The translations under genes were made by a program, and so were the position numbers. Shown here piece after piece: positions 33,455 to 40,685 of a DNA stretch of 64,000 bases. The notes beneath the pieces were generated by a model. It saw nothing but the letters and a program-made list of their open reading frames with translations, was not told the origin of the DNA and ran no database searches. Origin of the DNA: DASRDB01 sp035652815 (GTDB lineage Bacteria > Chloroflexota > Ktedonobacteria > Ktedonobacterales > Ktedonobacteraceae); contig DASRDB010000003.1 in assembly GCA_035652815.1 (NCBI GenBank), forward strand, positions 1-64,000, written 5' to 3'. Numbering within the stretch: the first letter of the stretch is position 1; every line of letters starts with the position of its first letter.

Positions 33455-34417
33455 ATGGATATCCAGGCACCTTCGCAACTTGAATCGACGCCGCTGTCAA
33501 CCACGACTCAGCGGAAACGGCGCGTGCGTGATGTCCGTTCGGGTGGAAGCACACCTTACCTCTTCATCCTGCCCTTTGGCCTGCTGTTCGTGCTATTTTT
33601 TCTCGTTCCCATCTGCTACGCTTTTTACCAGAGTCTTTTCAGCCTGCAGCGTAGCGGGCTGGGGTTGGGTGCAGCACAGTCCGTATTCAGCGGCCTGAGT
33701 AACTATGCCGATGTCTTAAGGGATAAAAAATTCCTTGATAGTGTTGTGCGCATGTTGCTCTTCGGAGTAGTTCAGATCCCTATCATGCTTGGGCTGGCTC
33801 TGGTTCTGGCGCTACTGCTGGATTCGGGCGCGGCACGTCTGAGAGCTTTCTTCCGCCTGGCGTACTTTGTGCCGTATGCAATACCCGGCATCGTGGGCGC
33901 GTTGCTCTGGAGTTTCCTGTACGTTCCCCAGTTCAGTCCGATTGTCAAAGGCCTGGCTGCGCTTAACCTGGGTACGCCTGATTTTCTGGGGCCAAATACC
34001 ATCCTGTGGTCGATCGTCAACATCGTCACCTGGGAGTTTGTCGGCTACAATATGCTCATTATCTTCGCCGCGCTTCAGGCTATCCCCTCGGATATCTATG
34101 AAGCGGCGCGCATCGATGGCTGCACAGGTTGGAAGGTAGCCCGCTATATCAAAATTCCGCTGGTGGCTCCAACCCTGGTTCTGACGGGGGTTCTCTCCAT
34201 TATTGGTACGCTGCAGCTTTTTAACGAACCGGCAGTGTTACAATCCATTTCCAATAATATCACCAGTTCTTACACCCCGAACCTGTATGCGTACTATATT
34301 GCGTTCAGTGAGAACAACTTTAACTACACGGCGGCGCTGGCAGTTGTACTGGCTCTGGTTACGTTCGTCTTTTCGTTCGGTTTCTTACGTCTCACTCGCC
34401 GCTATTCAGGAGTGTAA
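33455..34417 (+). CDS. Sugar ABC importer, permease 1
   Basis: A 320-residue MalF/UgpA-type permease with six helices; TM1 is YLFILPFGLLFVLFFLVPICYAF. The cytoplasmic EAA loop that contacts the ATPase reads YEAARIDGCTGWKVARYIKIPLVAP. Start ATG 33455 is set by AAAGGA eight bases upstream; the frame continues up to 33410 without a ribosome site. Its partner permease starts 5 nt after the stop. Confidence 0.92.
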   Translation: MDIQAPSQLESTPLSTTTQRKRRVRDVRSGGSTPYLFILPFGLLFVLFFLVPICYAFYQSLFSLQRSGLGLGAAQSVFSGLSNYADVLRDKKFLDSVVRMLLFGVVQIPIMLGLALVLALLLDSGAARLRAFFRLAYFVPYAIPGIVGALLWSFLYVPQFSPIVKGLAALNLGTPDFLGPNTILWSIVNIVTWEFVGYNMLIIFAALQAIPSDIYEAARIDGCTGWKVARYIKIPLVAPTLVLTGVLSIIGTLQLFNEPAVLQSISNNITSSYTPNLYAYYIAFSENNFNYTAALAVVLALVTFVFSFGFLRLTRRYSGV

Positions 34418-34422
34418 GCGAA

Positions 34423-35337
34423 ATGGCTACAGTGCAAATTCCGACAGCGCTTGATACAGCGCAGGCGCAAGTAAAAACAAGGCCCAGAAAACCCTTTAGC
34501 TGGGGCAGCCTCTCGGTGATGACGGTTCTGTTCATCGCCTCGATCTACTTCTTGCTGCCCTTTTACTGGCTGGTCGTCTCAGCAACGAAGGACACGACCG
34601 ATCTGTTTAACACCTTCGGCTTCTGGTTTTCCGCCCACTTCAATCTCTTCTCCAATATCCAGTTGCTTTTCACGTATAACGGTTCCATCTATGTGCGCTG
34701 GCTGCTGAATTCCTTGATCTATTCAGGAGTGGGCGCGGCGGTTGGCACGTTTCTTTCCGCTATGGCGGGTTACGCGCTTGCCAAATATGTGTTTCGCGGG
34801 CGTGACCTCATCTTCTCGGTTATCCTGGGCGCTATTCTTGTCCCGGCAACCGTACTTGTCCTTCCCCTGTACCTGATGATGAGCGCGGTCAACCTGACGA
34901 ATACCTACTGGGCGGTGCTGTTGCCGACAATCGTCAATCCTTTCGGTGTCTACCTGTCGCGTCTCTATGCAACCGCCTCGGTGCCCGACGATTTGCTCGA
35001 TGCTGCGCGGGTGGATGGGGCAGGTGAGTTCCGTATCTTTCTGACCATCTCCAGTCGCATCATGGTGCCTGCGCTGATAACGGTGTTCCTCTTCCAGTTT
35101 GTGGCGATCTGGAACAACTATTTCCTGCCCCTTGTGATGCTCAGTGATAACAATCTCTATCCCATCCCAGTTGGCTTACAGACCTGGAATTCTACGACCT
35201 ACGGCGGAACGCAGCAGTTTCTGTATTCTCTGATTACCACCGGGTCGTTGCTCTCAGTTATCCCTCTCATTATTGGATGCCTCCTCCTGCAACGCTTCTG
35301 GCGTGGAGGACTCAACGCGGGCAGCGTGAAAGGGTAA
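34423..35337 (+). CDS. Sugar ABC importer, permease 2
   Basis: A 304-residue MalG/UgpE-type permease. It has six helices, beginning at VMTVLFIASIYFLLPFYWLVV, and the EAA loop LLDAARVDGAGEFRIFLTISSRIMVPAL. CAGGAG overlaps the end of permease 1. No ATPase gene follows, so the importer probably uses a shared MsmK/MsmX-type ATPase encoded elsewhere, as is common for this family. Confidence 0.92.
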   Translation: MATVQIPTALDTAQAQVKTRPRKPFSWGSLSVMTVLFIASIYFLLPFYWLVVSATKDTTDLFNTFGFWFSAHFNLFSNIQLLFTYNGSIYVRWLLNSLIYSGVGAAVGTFLSAMAGYALAKYVFRGRDLIFSVILGAILVPATVLVLPLYLMMSAVNLTNTYWAVLLPTIVNPFGVYLSRLYATASVPDDLLDAARVDGAGEFRIFLTISSRIMVPALITVFLFQFVAIWNNYFLPLVMLSDNNLYPIPVGLQTWNSTTYGGTQQFLYSLITTGSLLSVIPLIIGCLLLQRFWRGGLNAGSVKG

Positions 35338-35484
35338 ATTATTCCCGTCTATTGCTCCTGGCAGGACTATTACAACCCACCGCCATCTTGTCCGTATATA
35401 GTACAGAAACATGTTTGAGGTGCATGTTGAAAGACGGTAACACGAGAAGGCATCACCTTACAGATACACAGGAGCATCTAAAAA

Positions 35485-35904
35485 ATGTGGAATAGATATC
35501 AACGACCATATCGCAGAGGAATTCGGTTCTTTCCTCACGTTTTTCCGATCATGTTCCCATTGATTTTCCCATTTGGAATCGGGCTGATCTTCTTCCTGGC
35601 ACGCATCGCATTCGCGGTGTTAAGCGTCCTGGTGGTGATTGCGCTGGTCTACTTCATCATTCAGACGATCCGGCTTGGCAGCCCTCAGGCCGCACTGGAT
35701 TCGATGTTGGGCATGGGCAATTCATGGCGCTTCAAATCGCAGTACCAGCAGCCCTATTACCAGCCGCAGCAGCGCTACGACCAGCCCTATTACCAGCCGC
35801 AACAGCCACAGCAGCCTCCTTATCAGTCGCAACAAGAGCAGCCGTATGGCTATTATCAGCCCCAAAGCCGCCCTCAACAGGAAATGCCGCCAATGGAGCA
35901 ATAA
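35485..35904 (+). CDS. Membrane protein with Q/P/Y-rich tail
   Basis: A 139-residue protein. Residues 1-16 are basic and aromatic, 17-66 are strongly hydrophobic (two helices, FPIMFPLIFPFGIGLIFFL and IAFAVLSVLVVIALVYFII). The C-terminal 55 residues are low complexity, with repeats of QQPYYQPQQ, QPYYQPQQPQQPP and PYGYYQPQ. Such tails are often disordered and may self-associate. ATG 35485 is only weakly preceded by AGGAG (35469-35473). A strong terminator follows. No family recognised beyond the general architecture. Confidence 0.7.
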   Translation: MWNRYQRPYRRGIRFFPHVFPIMFPLIFPFGIGLIFFLARIAFAVLSVLVVIALVYFIIQTIRLGSPQAALDSMLGMGNSWRFKSQYQQPYYQPQQRYDQPYYQPQQPQQPPYQSQQEQPYGYYQPQSRPQQEMPPMEQ

Positions 35905-35918
35905 GAGCGAAACGCACG

Positions 35919-35947
35919 CCGGGCAACCAGAAGTTGCCCGGTTTTTT
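35919..35947 (+). terminator. Terminator after Q/P/Y-tail protein
   Basis: Perfect 9-bp stem CCGGGCAAC / GTTGCCCGG with a 5-nt loop, then TTTTTT. Confidence 0.9.
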
Positions 35948-36013
35948 GTTGTTGCTTGTTATTCTAATTGGTTTCTTTAGCACGCGCTCTTTCAAATCAG
36001 GTTCATAAAAGCG

Positions 36014-36775
36014 CTACTGGGCCGTCATTCCACCATCAACCGGAATTACCTGCCCGGTAATGTAGCTCGCGCCCTCAGAAGCCAGAAACAGGACGGTAGG
36101 GGCCAGCTCTCCTGGCCTGCCGATACGGCCCATTGGAGTGCGCTCGGCAACCTCCGATTCAGCCCGGTCAAGGATAGCTTCAGTCATGCGCGTTCTAAAC
36201 ATAGCGGGAGCCACAGCATTCACTCGTATGCCCCTACGCGCCCACTCTATAGCAAGCGCCCGCGTCAGGTTGATGACCGCCGCCTTGCTGGCATTGTAGC
36301 CGACAGTATTCAGTTGCCCGCCGCCGAATCCCGCAACTGAGGCTACATTGATAATATTACCGCTGCCCCTTTCGAGCATATGGCGTCCTACATAACGAGA
36401 CATGAGGTAGGTGCCGGTAATATTGGCCTCGATGACCTGGTGCCAGCGTTCAAGAGGCATATCTTCGGCAGGCGCGCCCCATGTCTGGCCTGCATTATTC
36501 ACCAGCACATCGATCTTCCCACATTTATCAAGCGCCTGTTGCACCGTCGCCTCTACCGATTCGGCATTGGCAACATCGCAGGTCACGGCATAAACAGAAA
36601 TAGCCCGATCCTTCAAAAAAGCCTCAGCCTCGCGTAACCATTGTTCGCGTCTCGCCGTTATAATGACCTGCGCACCCGCGTAACCAAAGGCATGCGCAAT
36701 CTCCAATCCCAGTCCGCGAGAACCGCCTGTCACCAGCACAACTTCTCCCTTGAAATCAAAACTGACTGTTCCCAT
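36014..36775 (-). CDS. Short-chain dehydrogenase/reductase
   Basis: A 253-residue classical SDR. The cofactor motif is VTGGSRGLGLEIAHAFG (TGxxxGxG), with NNAGQTWG, the catalytic Ser in NVASVAGFGG and YNASKAAVINL (YxxxK). The C-terminal end ITGQVIPVDGGMTAQ is typical of FabG/gluconate-5-dehydrogenase-like enzymes. An Arg after strand 2 (TARREQ) favours NADP. Substrate unknown. It is transcribed divergently from the DUF4032 gene. Confidence 0.9.
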   Translation of the reverse strand: MGTVSFDFKGEVVLVTGGSRGLGLEIAHAFGYAGAQVIITARREQWLREAEAFLKDRAISVYAVTCDVANAESVEATVQQALDKCGKIDVLVNNAGQTWGAPAEDMPLERWHQVIEANITGTYLMSRYVGRHMLERGSGNIINVASVAGFGGGQLNTVGYNASKAAVINLTRALAIEWARRGIRVNAVAPAMFRTRMTEAILDRAESEVAERTPMGRIGRPGELAPTVLFLASEGASYITGQVIPVDGGMTAQ

Positions 36776-36841
36776 GAAAGCCTCCTGAACGTCTTTGTAG
36801 TAGAGTTAGCACAATATGTTATCCTGAGATAAACAAAAGCA

Positions 36842-36866
36842 TGCTAAATATCTAGCACTATATAAT
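36842..36866 (+). promoter_or_regulatory. -10 element and inverted repeat before DUF4032 gene
   Basis: TATAAT at 36861-36866 lies 14 nt before the ATG. Immediately upstream TGCTA-aatatc-TAGCA (36842-36857) is an inverted repeat that would cover the spacer, a plausible operator. No good -35 is visible. Confidence 0.4.
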
Positions 36867-36879
36867 ACAACTAGAGGCT

Positions 36880-38337
36880 ATGCAAAACACCAGAACACAA
36901 AACGCACCACAATTTCATATGCAGGCGGAAGATCAGCGCCGCCTACAACATCTTCCCTGGCATGTTCCACTGACCGAATGGCCAGAACATGGGGTCGTAC
37001 CCCTGGTCATCCGGCGCGGTGAGTCACGCCATCCCGTCATCTTCGTGGAAAGCCAGGGAGCAAGCTATGCGATCAAAGAAACCACGCCCCATATGGCGGA
37101 GCGTGAAATTCATAACTTGCAAGAAATCGAATTTCGCGGCCTTCCCGCGCTCAGTCCGGTTGGAACTGTCACCGTACACGCTCCCCCTATCCGGGTGGAG
37201 GAAACAGGAATTGGCGGCATCCCACACTACATCAGTGGTGATCGTGGCTATACGGTGACAAAGCTGGCCCGGCGCGTGATTCCACACGCCCTGCTCTTCC
37301 GCCTGCCTTTGACGAGGAGTACAAAGCGCCGTCTCCTGGGTGCCGTCGCGGTATTGATGGTCGAACTGCACGAACATGGCGTTTATTGGGGCGACCCATC
37401 GCTAGCAAACGTGCTGATCCGCATCGATGGGAAGCGTATACTGGCAATTATGGCCGACGCAGAAACGGCGGAACTATTCCCCAGGCCAGTAGAAGAGGGG
37501 TTGCGCGAACAAGACCTGGAGCTATTTCACGAATCGCTCATCTGGCAGGCAGAAGATTTACGGCAGGCGCGAGGACTGGAAGAAACAGAGGAGATTCTCA
37601 GTGATAAAGATTATCGCTATTTTCTACGTCGCTATCGCCTGCTCTCGCGAGAACATGAGCGTTTGAACAACCCAACATACACTCCAACGCTCATCCAATT
37701 TGAAAGCTTGCTGAACACAATGAACAGGCTGGGTTTTGCCCTGGCCAGCACGAGCGGCCATAAGCTCCAAACATTTATGAGCGTCTTGCCCGGATGGTAT
37801 GTGAAGCGTGTGCGTGACCTGTTAGGCATCGAAGTTCCACGCGCATATGCCCGTCGTTTCTACAATACCATTCTCGGGCATCAGGCCATTCTGAGCAGGC
37901 AACAGGGACGAGACGTTGACCTGAAGGAGGCGGCGCAACACTGGTACAAATATTACCATCTCCCGACAATCCTGCTGTTACGTCAGATTTTGACCAGCGA
38001 CGAAGACCCAATCGCGGCTTACTTTGCGATTATGGATCATAAATGGAAGATGAGCAAGCAGGCTGGGTATGAAGTCCCGCTGGATGAGGCAATTCTGGAT
38101 TGGGCGATGCAAAAGGCGGAAGTTGGCACGCTTGGGCCAGTTGATCCAGCCCGTATTGCAGCATGGTGGAGAGGTCTTGAACCGGTTGCTCAGGCGCTTG
38201 AACCCCCGCTTATTGAACAGGAGAAGCTTACTCCCTTGCTTTCTAAGGAAGAACAGCCGCTTGTCCAGTTGCCACCTTCACCAGTGGTAGATTCACTTCA
38301 TCTACCACTTGAACATACGGATGAAGAAACCGAATAA
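36880..38337 (+). CDS. DUF4032 protein with kinase-like domain
   Basis: A 485-residue soluble protein. The N-terminal half resembles a protein/aminoglycoside-kinase fold: YAIKETTPHMAEREIHNL supplies the ATP-site Lys and Glu region, HEHGVYWGDPSLANVLI a catalytic HxxxxGDxxxxN loop, and IMADAETAEL the metal Asp of a DFG-like segment. The C-terminal half (about 210-405) is the DUF4032 region. A Pro/Glu-rich tail ends the protein. DUF4032 proteins are widespread in Actinobacteria and annotated as LPS-kinase-like; the substrate is unknown. The predicted transcript start is so close that the leader is very short. Confidence 0.82.
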   Translation: MQNTRTQNAPQFHMQAEDQRRLQHLPWHVPLTEWPEHGVVPLVIRRGESRHPVIFVESQGASYAIKETTPHMAEREIHNLQEIEFRGLPALSPVGTVTVHAPPIRVEETGIGGIPHYISGDRGYTVTKLARRVIPHALLFRLPLTRSTKRRLLGAVAVLMVELHEHGVYWGDPSLANVLIRIDGKRILAIMADAETAELFPRPVEEGLREQDLELFHESLIWQAEDLRQARGLEETEEILSDKDYRYFLRRYRLLSREHERLNNPTYTPTLIQFESLLNTMNRLGFALASTSGHKLQTFMSVLPGWYVKRVRDLLGIEVPRAYARRFYNTILGHQAILSRQQGRDVDLKEAAQHWYKYYHLPTILLLRQILTSDEDPIAAYFAIMDHKWKMSKQAGYEVPLDEAILDWAMQKAEVGTLGPVDPARIAAWWRGLEPVAQALEPPLIEQEKLTPLLSKEEQPLVQLPPSPVVDSLHLPLEHTDEETE

Positions 38338-38383
38338 GCAAGAGTGGAAGGCCATCGTTCTTGATAGCCTTCCACTCTTGCTT
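38336..38383. terminator. Bidirectional terminator between DUF4032 gene and recA
   Basis: Perfect 17-bp stem AAGCAAGAGTGGAAGGC / GCCTTCCACTCTTGCTT, 14-nt loop. It lies between two converging genes and overlaps the last bases of the DUF4032 stop region; T-rich flanks occur on both sides. Confidence 0.75.
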
Positions 38384-38388
38384 CGTTC

Positions 38389-39492
38389 TTACAGTTCGTC
38401 GGGAACCTCCTCGTCCCCTTCCTCGTCTTCGCCCTCAATTTCGGCTATCTTGAAGGCTGCCATATTGCCGCGAATCTGCTCCTCAAGCGCTGCCGCAACA
38501 TCGCTGTTCTGGCGCAGGAACTCTTTGGCGTTCTCACGTCCCTGACCGAGGCGAATGTCTCCGACGTTGAACCAGGCACCGCTCTTTTTGACCAGACCCA
38601 TTTCAAGGCCAAGATCAATCAGGCCGCCCTCGCGAGAGATGCCCTCGCTGTACATAATATCGAATTCGGCAACCCGGAAAGGAGGCGCAACTTTATTCTT
38701 GACTACGCGCACGCGGGTGCGGTTGCCCATGACATCCTGGCCCTGCTTGATGGTATCAGTGCGACGAATATCCAGGCGAACCGAAGCGTAGAACTTGAGC
38801 GCCTTACCGCCGGAAGTTGTCTCAGGATTACCAAACATCACACCGACTTTCTCACGGAGCTGGTTGGTAAAGATAACGGCGGTATTTGAGGCGCTAATAG
38901 CTGAAGTCAGTTTACGCATGGCCTGGCTCATCAGGCGAGCTTGCAAGCCGACATGGGAATCACCCATCTCGCCCTCGATTTCGGCTCGCGGCGTCAGGGC
39001 GGCAACGGAGTCAATCACTACCACATCAATAGCGTTACTGCGAATAAGAGCATCGACGATTTCAAGCGCCTGCTCGCCTGTATCTGGCTGCGAGATTAAG
39101 AGATTGTTGGTATCAACGCCACAGCGAGCAGCGTAGGTACGATCAAGCGCATGCTCAGCATCGATAAAAGCGGCATATCCACCCATGCGCTGTGCATTGG
39201 CGATGATATGCTGACAAAGGGTCGTTTTACCGGACGACTCCGGGCCGTAGATTTCGGTGATACGACCGCGTGGAATGCCGCCAACACCGAGGGCGAGGTC
39301 CAGGGCAATGGAACCTGTAGGAATGACTTCTACCTGAATCTTGGAGGCCTCGCCCAGTTTCATGATCGCGCCCTTGCCAAAGCGACGTTCAATCTGGTTC
39401 AGCGCCTGCTCGATTGCCTTCTCTCGCTCACTTGTGGCAGCAGACACGGCTGTACTGCTTCGATCCACCATAGATTTGTCCTTCTTACTCAT
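38389..39492 (-). CDS. recA: Recombinase RecA
   Basis: A 367-residue RecA. The Walker A is GPESSGKTTLCQHII, Walker B VVVIDSVAAL, DNA-binding loop 1 SHVGLQARLMSQAMRKL, and loop 2 NQLREKVGVMFGNPETTSGG. The C-terminus ends in a highly acidic tail (EIEGEDEEGDEEVPDE). It catalyses strand exchange and LexA self-cleavage. A promoter with an overlapping candidate SOS box is found about 230 nt upstream, leaving an unusually long leader. Confidence 0.98.
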   Translation of the reverse strand: MSKKDKSMVDRSSTAVSAATSEREKAIEQALNQIERRFGKGAIMKLGEASKIQVEVIPTGSIALDLALGVGGIPRGRITEIYGPESSGKTTLCQHIIANAQRMGGYAAFIDAEHALDRTYAARCGVDTNNLLISQPDTGEQALEIVDALIRSNAIDVVVIDSVAALTPRAEIEGEMGDSHVGLQARLMSQAMRKLTSAISASNTAVIFTNQLREKVGVMFGNPETTSGGKALKFYASVRLDIRRTDTIKQGQDVMGNRTRVRVVKNKVAPPFRVAEFDIMYSEGISREGGLIDLGLEMGLVKKSGAWFNVGDIRLGQGRENAKEFLRQNSDVAAALEEQIRGNMAAFKIAEIEGEDEEGDEEVPDEL

Positions 39493-39717
39493 TCGCTCTT
39501 CACTTACAGGGCGTAGGATTCAGGTATTCCCGCTTCACCACCCCTGCGTTCCTCCTATCAAATTACTCTTCATCCCCTCAAGGGGAGGGAATCACCCTCC
39601 GCCACAAATAGCGGACTGTGGCACCGCCACAAACGTAACATTCCCAGTTACTTATTCTTTGGCAGAGTAGCGAAAGCGGAAACAGGCCTCTCTCCATGCC
39701 TGTACCAATCAAATGTA

Positions 39718-39729
39718 GAACGAGTGTAC
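39718..39729 (-). promoter_or_regulatory. lexA site: Candidate LexA/SOS box upstream of recA
   Basis: Minus strand GTAC-ACTC-GTTC, seven of eight positions of the Gram-positive-type GAAC-N4-GTTC box. It overlaps the -10 of the recA promoter, where LexA binding would block transcription. Confidence 0.55.
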
Positions 39730-39751
39730 CATATACCCATGCATATGTCAA
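39723..39751 (-). promoter_or_regulatory. recA promoter
   Basis: Minus strand TTGACA (39751-39746), 17-nt spacer, TACACT (39728-39723). Start near 39716, giving a leader of about 225 nt that contains small hairpins (GAGGG-tgatt-CCCTC near 39580; CCCCT-tg-AGGGG). Confidence 0.65.
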
Positions 39752-39768
39752 GAATTTTGGCCATCCAA

Positions 39769-40368
39769 TTACAACTCGCGGCGGCCTTCAAGCGCCCGGC
39801 TCAGCGTTCCTTCGTCGGCATATTCGAGATCTCCACCGATTGGCAGTCCGCGTGCTAAACCCGTGATACGCACGTTATACGGTTTTAATTCCCGCTGGAT
39901 GTGGCTGGCAGTATATTCACCCTCGAAATTGGGATTGGTTGCCAGGATAATTTCGCGTACATGACCATTGCGCACACGTTGTAATAATTCATCGATGCGC
40001 AAATCTTTGGGGCCAATTCCCTCAATAGGTGAGAGTGCGCCATGCAGCACGTGATAGAGTCCCTTGTACGCGCCCGTTTTCTCGATGGCAAGCACATCAA
40101 GCGGTTCCTCAACCACGCAGATTACTTCCTGGTCGCGGTTGGGATTGCTACAAGTGATGCAGGGGTCGGTTTCGGTAATATTGAAGCAGCGCGAACAGTA
40201 GATAATGCTCTCTTTGACGCGCAAAATGGCTTCGGCCAGGCGTCGTGCCTGGTCGGCTGGGCTGCGCAGGAGAAAGAAGGTCAGGCGCTGCGCCGTCTTG
40301 ACGCCCACGCCCGGCAGCTTTGAAAATTCCTCGATCAGCGCCGCCACCGGTGGTGCAATATCGCTCAT
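39769..40368 (-). CDS. recR: Recombination protein RecR
   Basis: A 199-residue RecR. It has the N-terminal helix-hairpin-helix (LPGVGVKTAQRLTFFLL), a C4 zinc finger (CSRCFNITETDPCITC) and a Toprim domain (VICVVEEPLDVLAIEKTG, ATNPNFEGEYTASHI). With RecO it loads RecA on SSB-coated gaps. It follows ybaB by 5 nt, completing the conserved dnaX-ybaB-recR order. Confidence 0.97.
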   Translation of the reverse strand: MSDIAPPVAALIEEFSKLPGVGVKTAQRLTFFLLRSPADQARRLAEAILRVKESIIYCSRCFNITETDPCITCSNPNRDQEVICVVEEPLDVLAIEKTGAYKGLYHVLHGALSPIEGIGPKDLRIDELLQRVRNGHVREIILATNPNFEGEYTASHIQRELKPYNVRITGLARGLPIGGDLEYADEGTLSRALEGRREL

Positions 40369-40373
40369 GGTAA

Positions 40374-40670
40374 TTAGAACATTCCTGGGATTCTCATGCC
40401 TCCCGTGAGGCTGGCGGTCATCTTCTGCTGCGCGTCGCTTACCTTAGTGTGGGCATCCTTGACTGCTGCCAGCACCATCACCTCAAGTTCGGCAATATCT
40501 TCCGCGTTAAACGCTTCCGGGTCAATCTTCACGGCAGTCACTTCAAACTTACCGTTCATCGTAATGGTGACAGCGCCGCCGCCCGCAGTACCTGTAAACT
40601 CGGTGTTTTCCAGTTCCTCCTGCATCTTCATCAGGCGCTGCTGCATTTTCTGGATTTCACGCATGTTCAT
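40374..40670 (-). CDS. ybaB: YbaB/EbfC nucleoid-associated protein
   Basis: A 98-residue DNA-binding protein. It begins MNMREIQKMQQRLMKMQEEL (coiled helix), then GTAGGGAVTITMNGKFEVTAVKIDPEAF, the family core, and a C-terminal helix. It forms dimers that coat DNA. ATG 40670 is preferred because AGGAGA lies 10-11 nt upstream; an in-frame GTG at 40679 is too close to it. It sits between dnaX and recR. Confidence 0.93.
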   Translation of the reverse strand: MNMREIQKMQQRLMKMQEELENTEFTGTAGGGAVTITMNGKFEVTAVKIDPEAFNAEDIAELEVMVLAAVKDAHTKVSDAQQKMTASLTGGMRIPGMF

Positions 40671-40685
40671 AGATTTCACTTCTCC

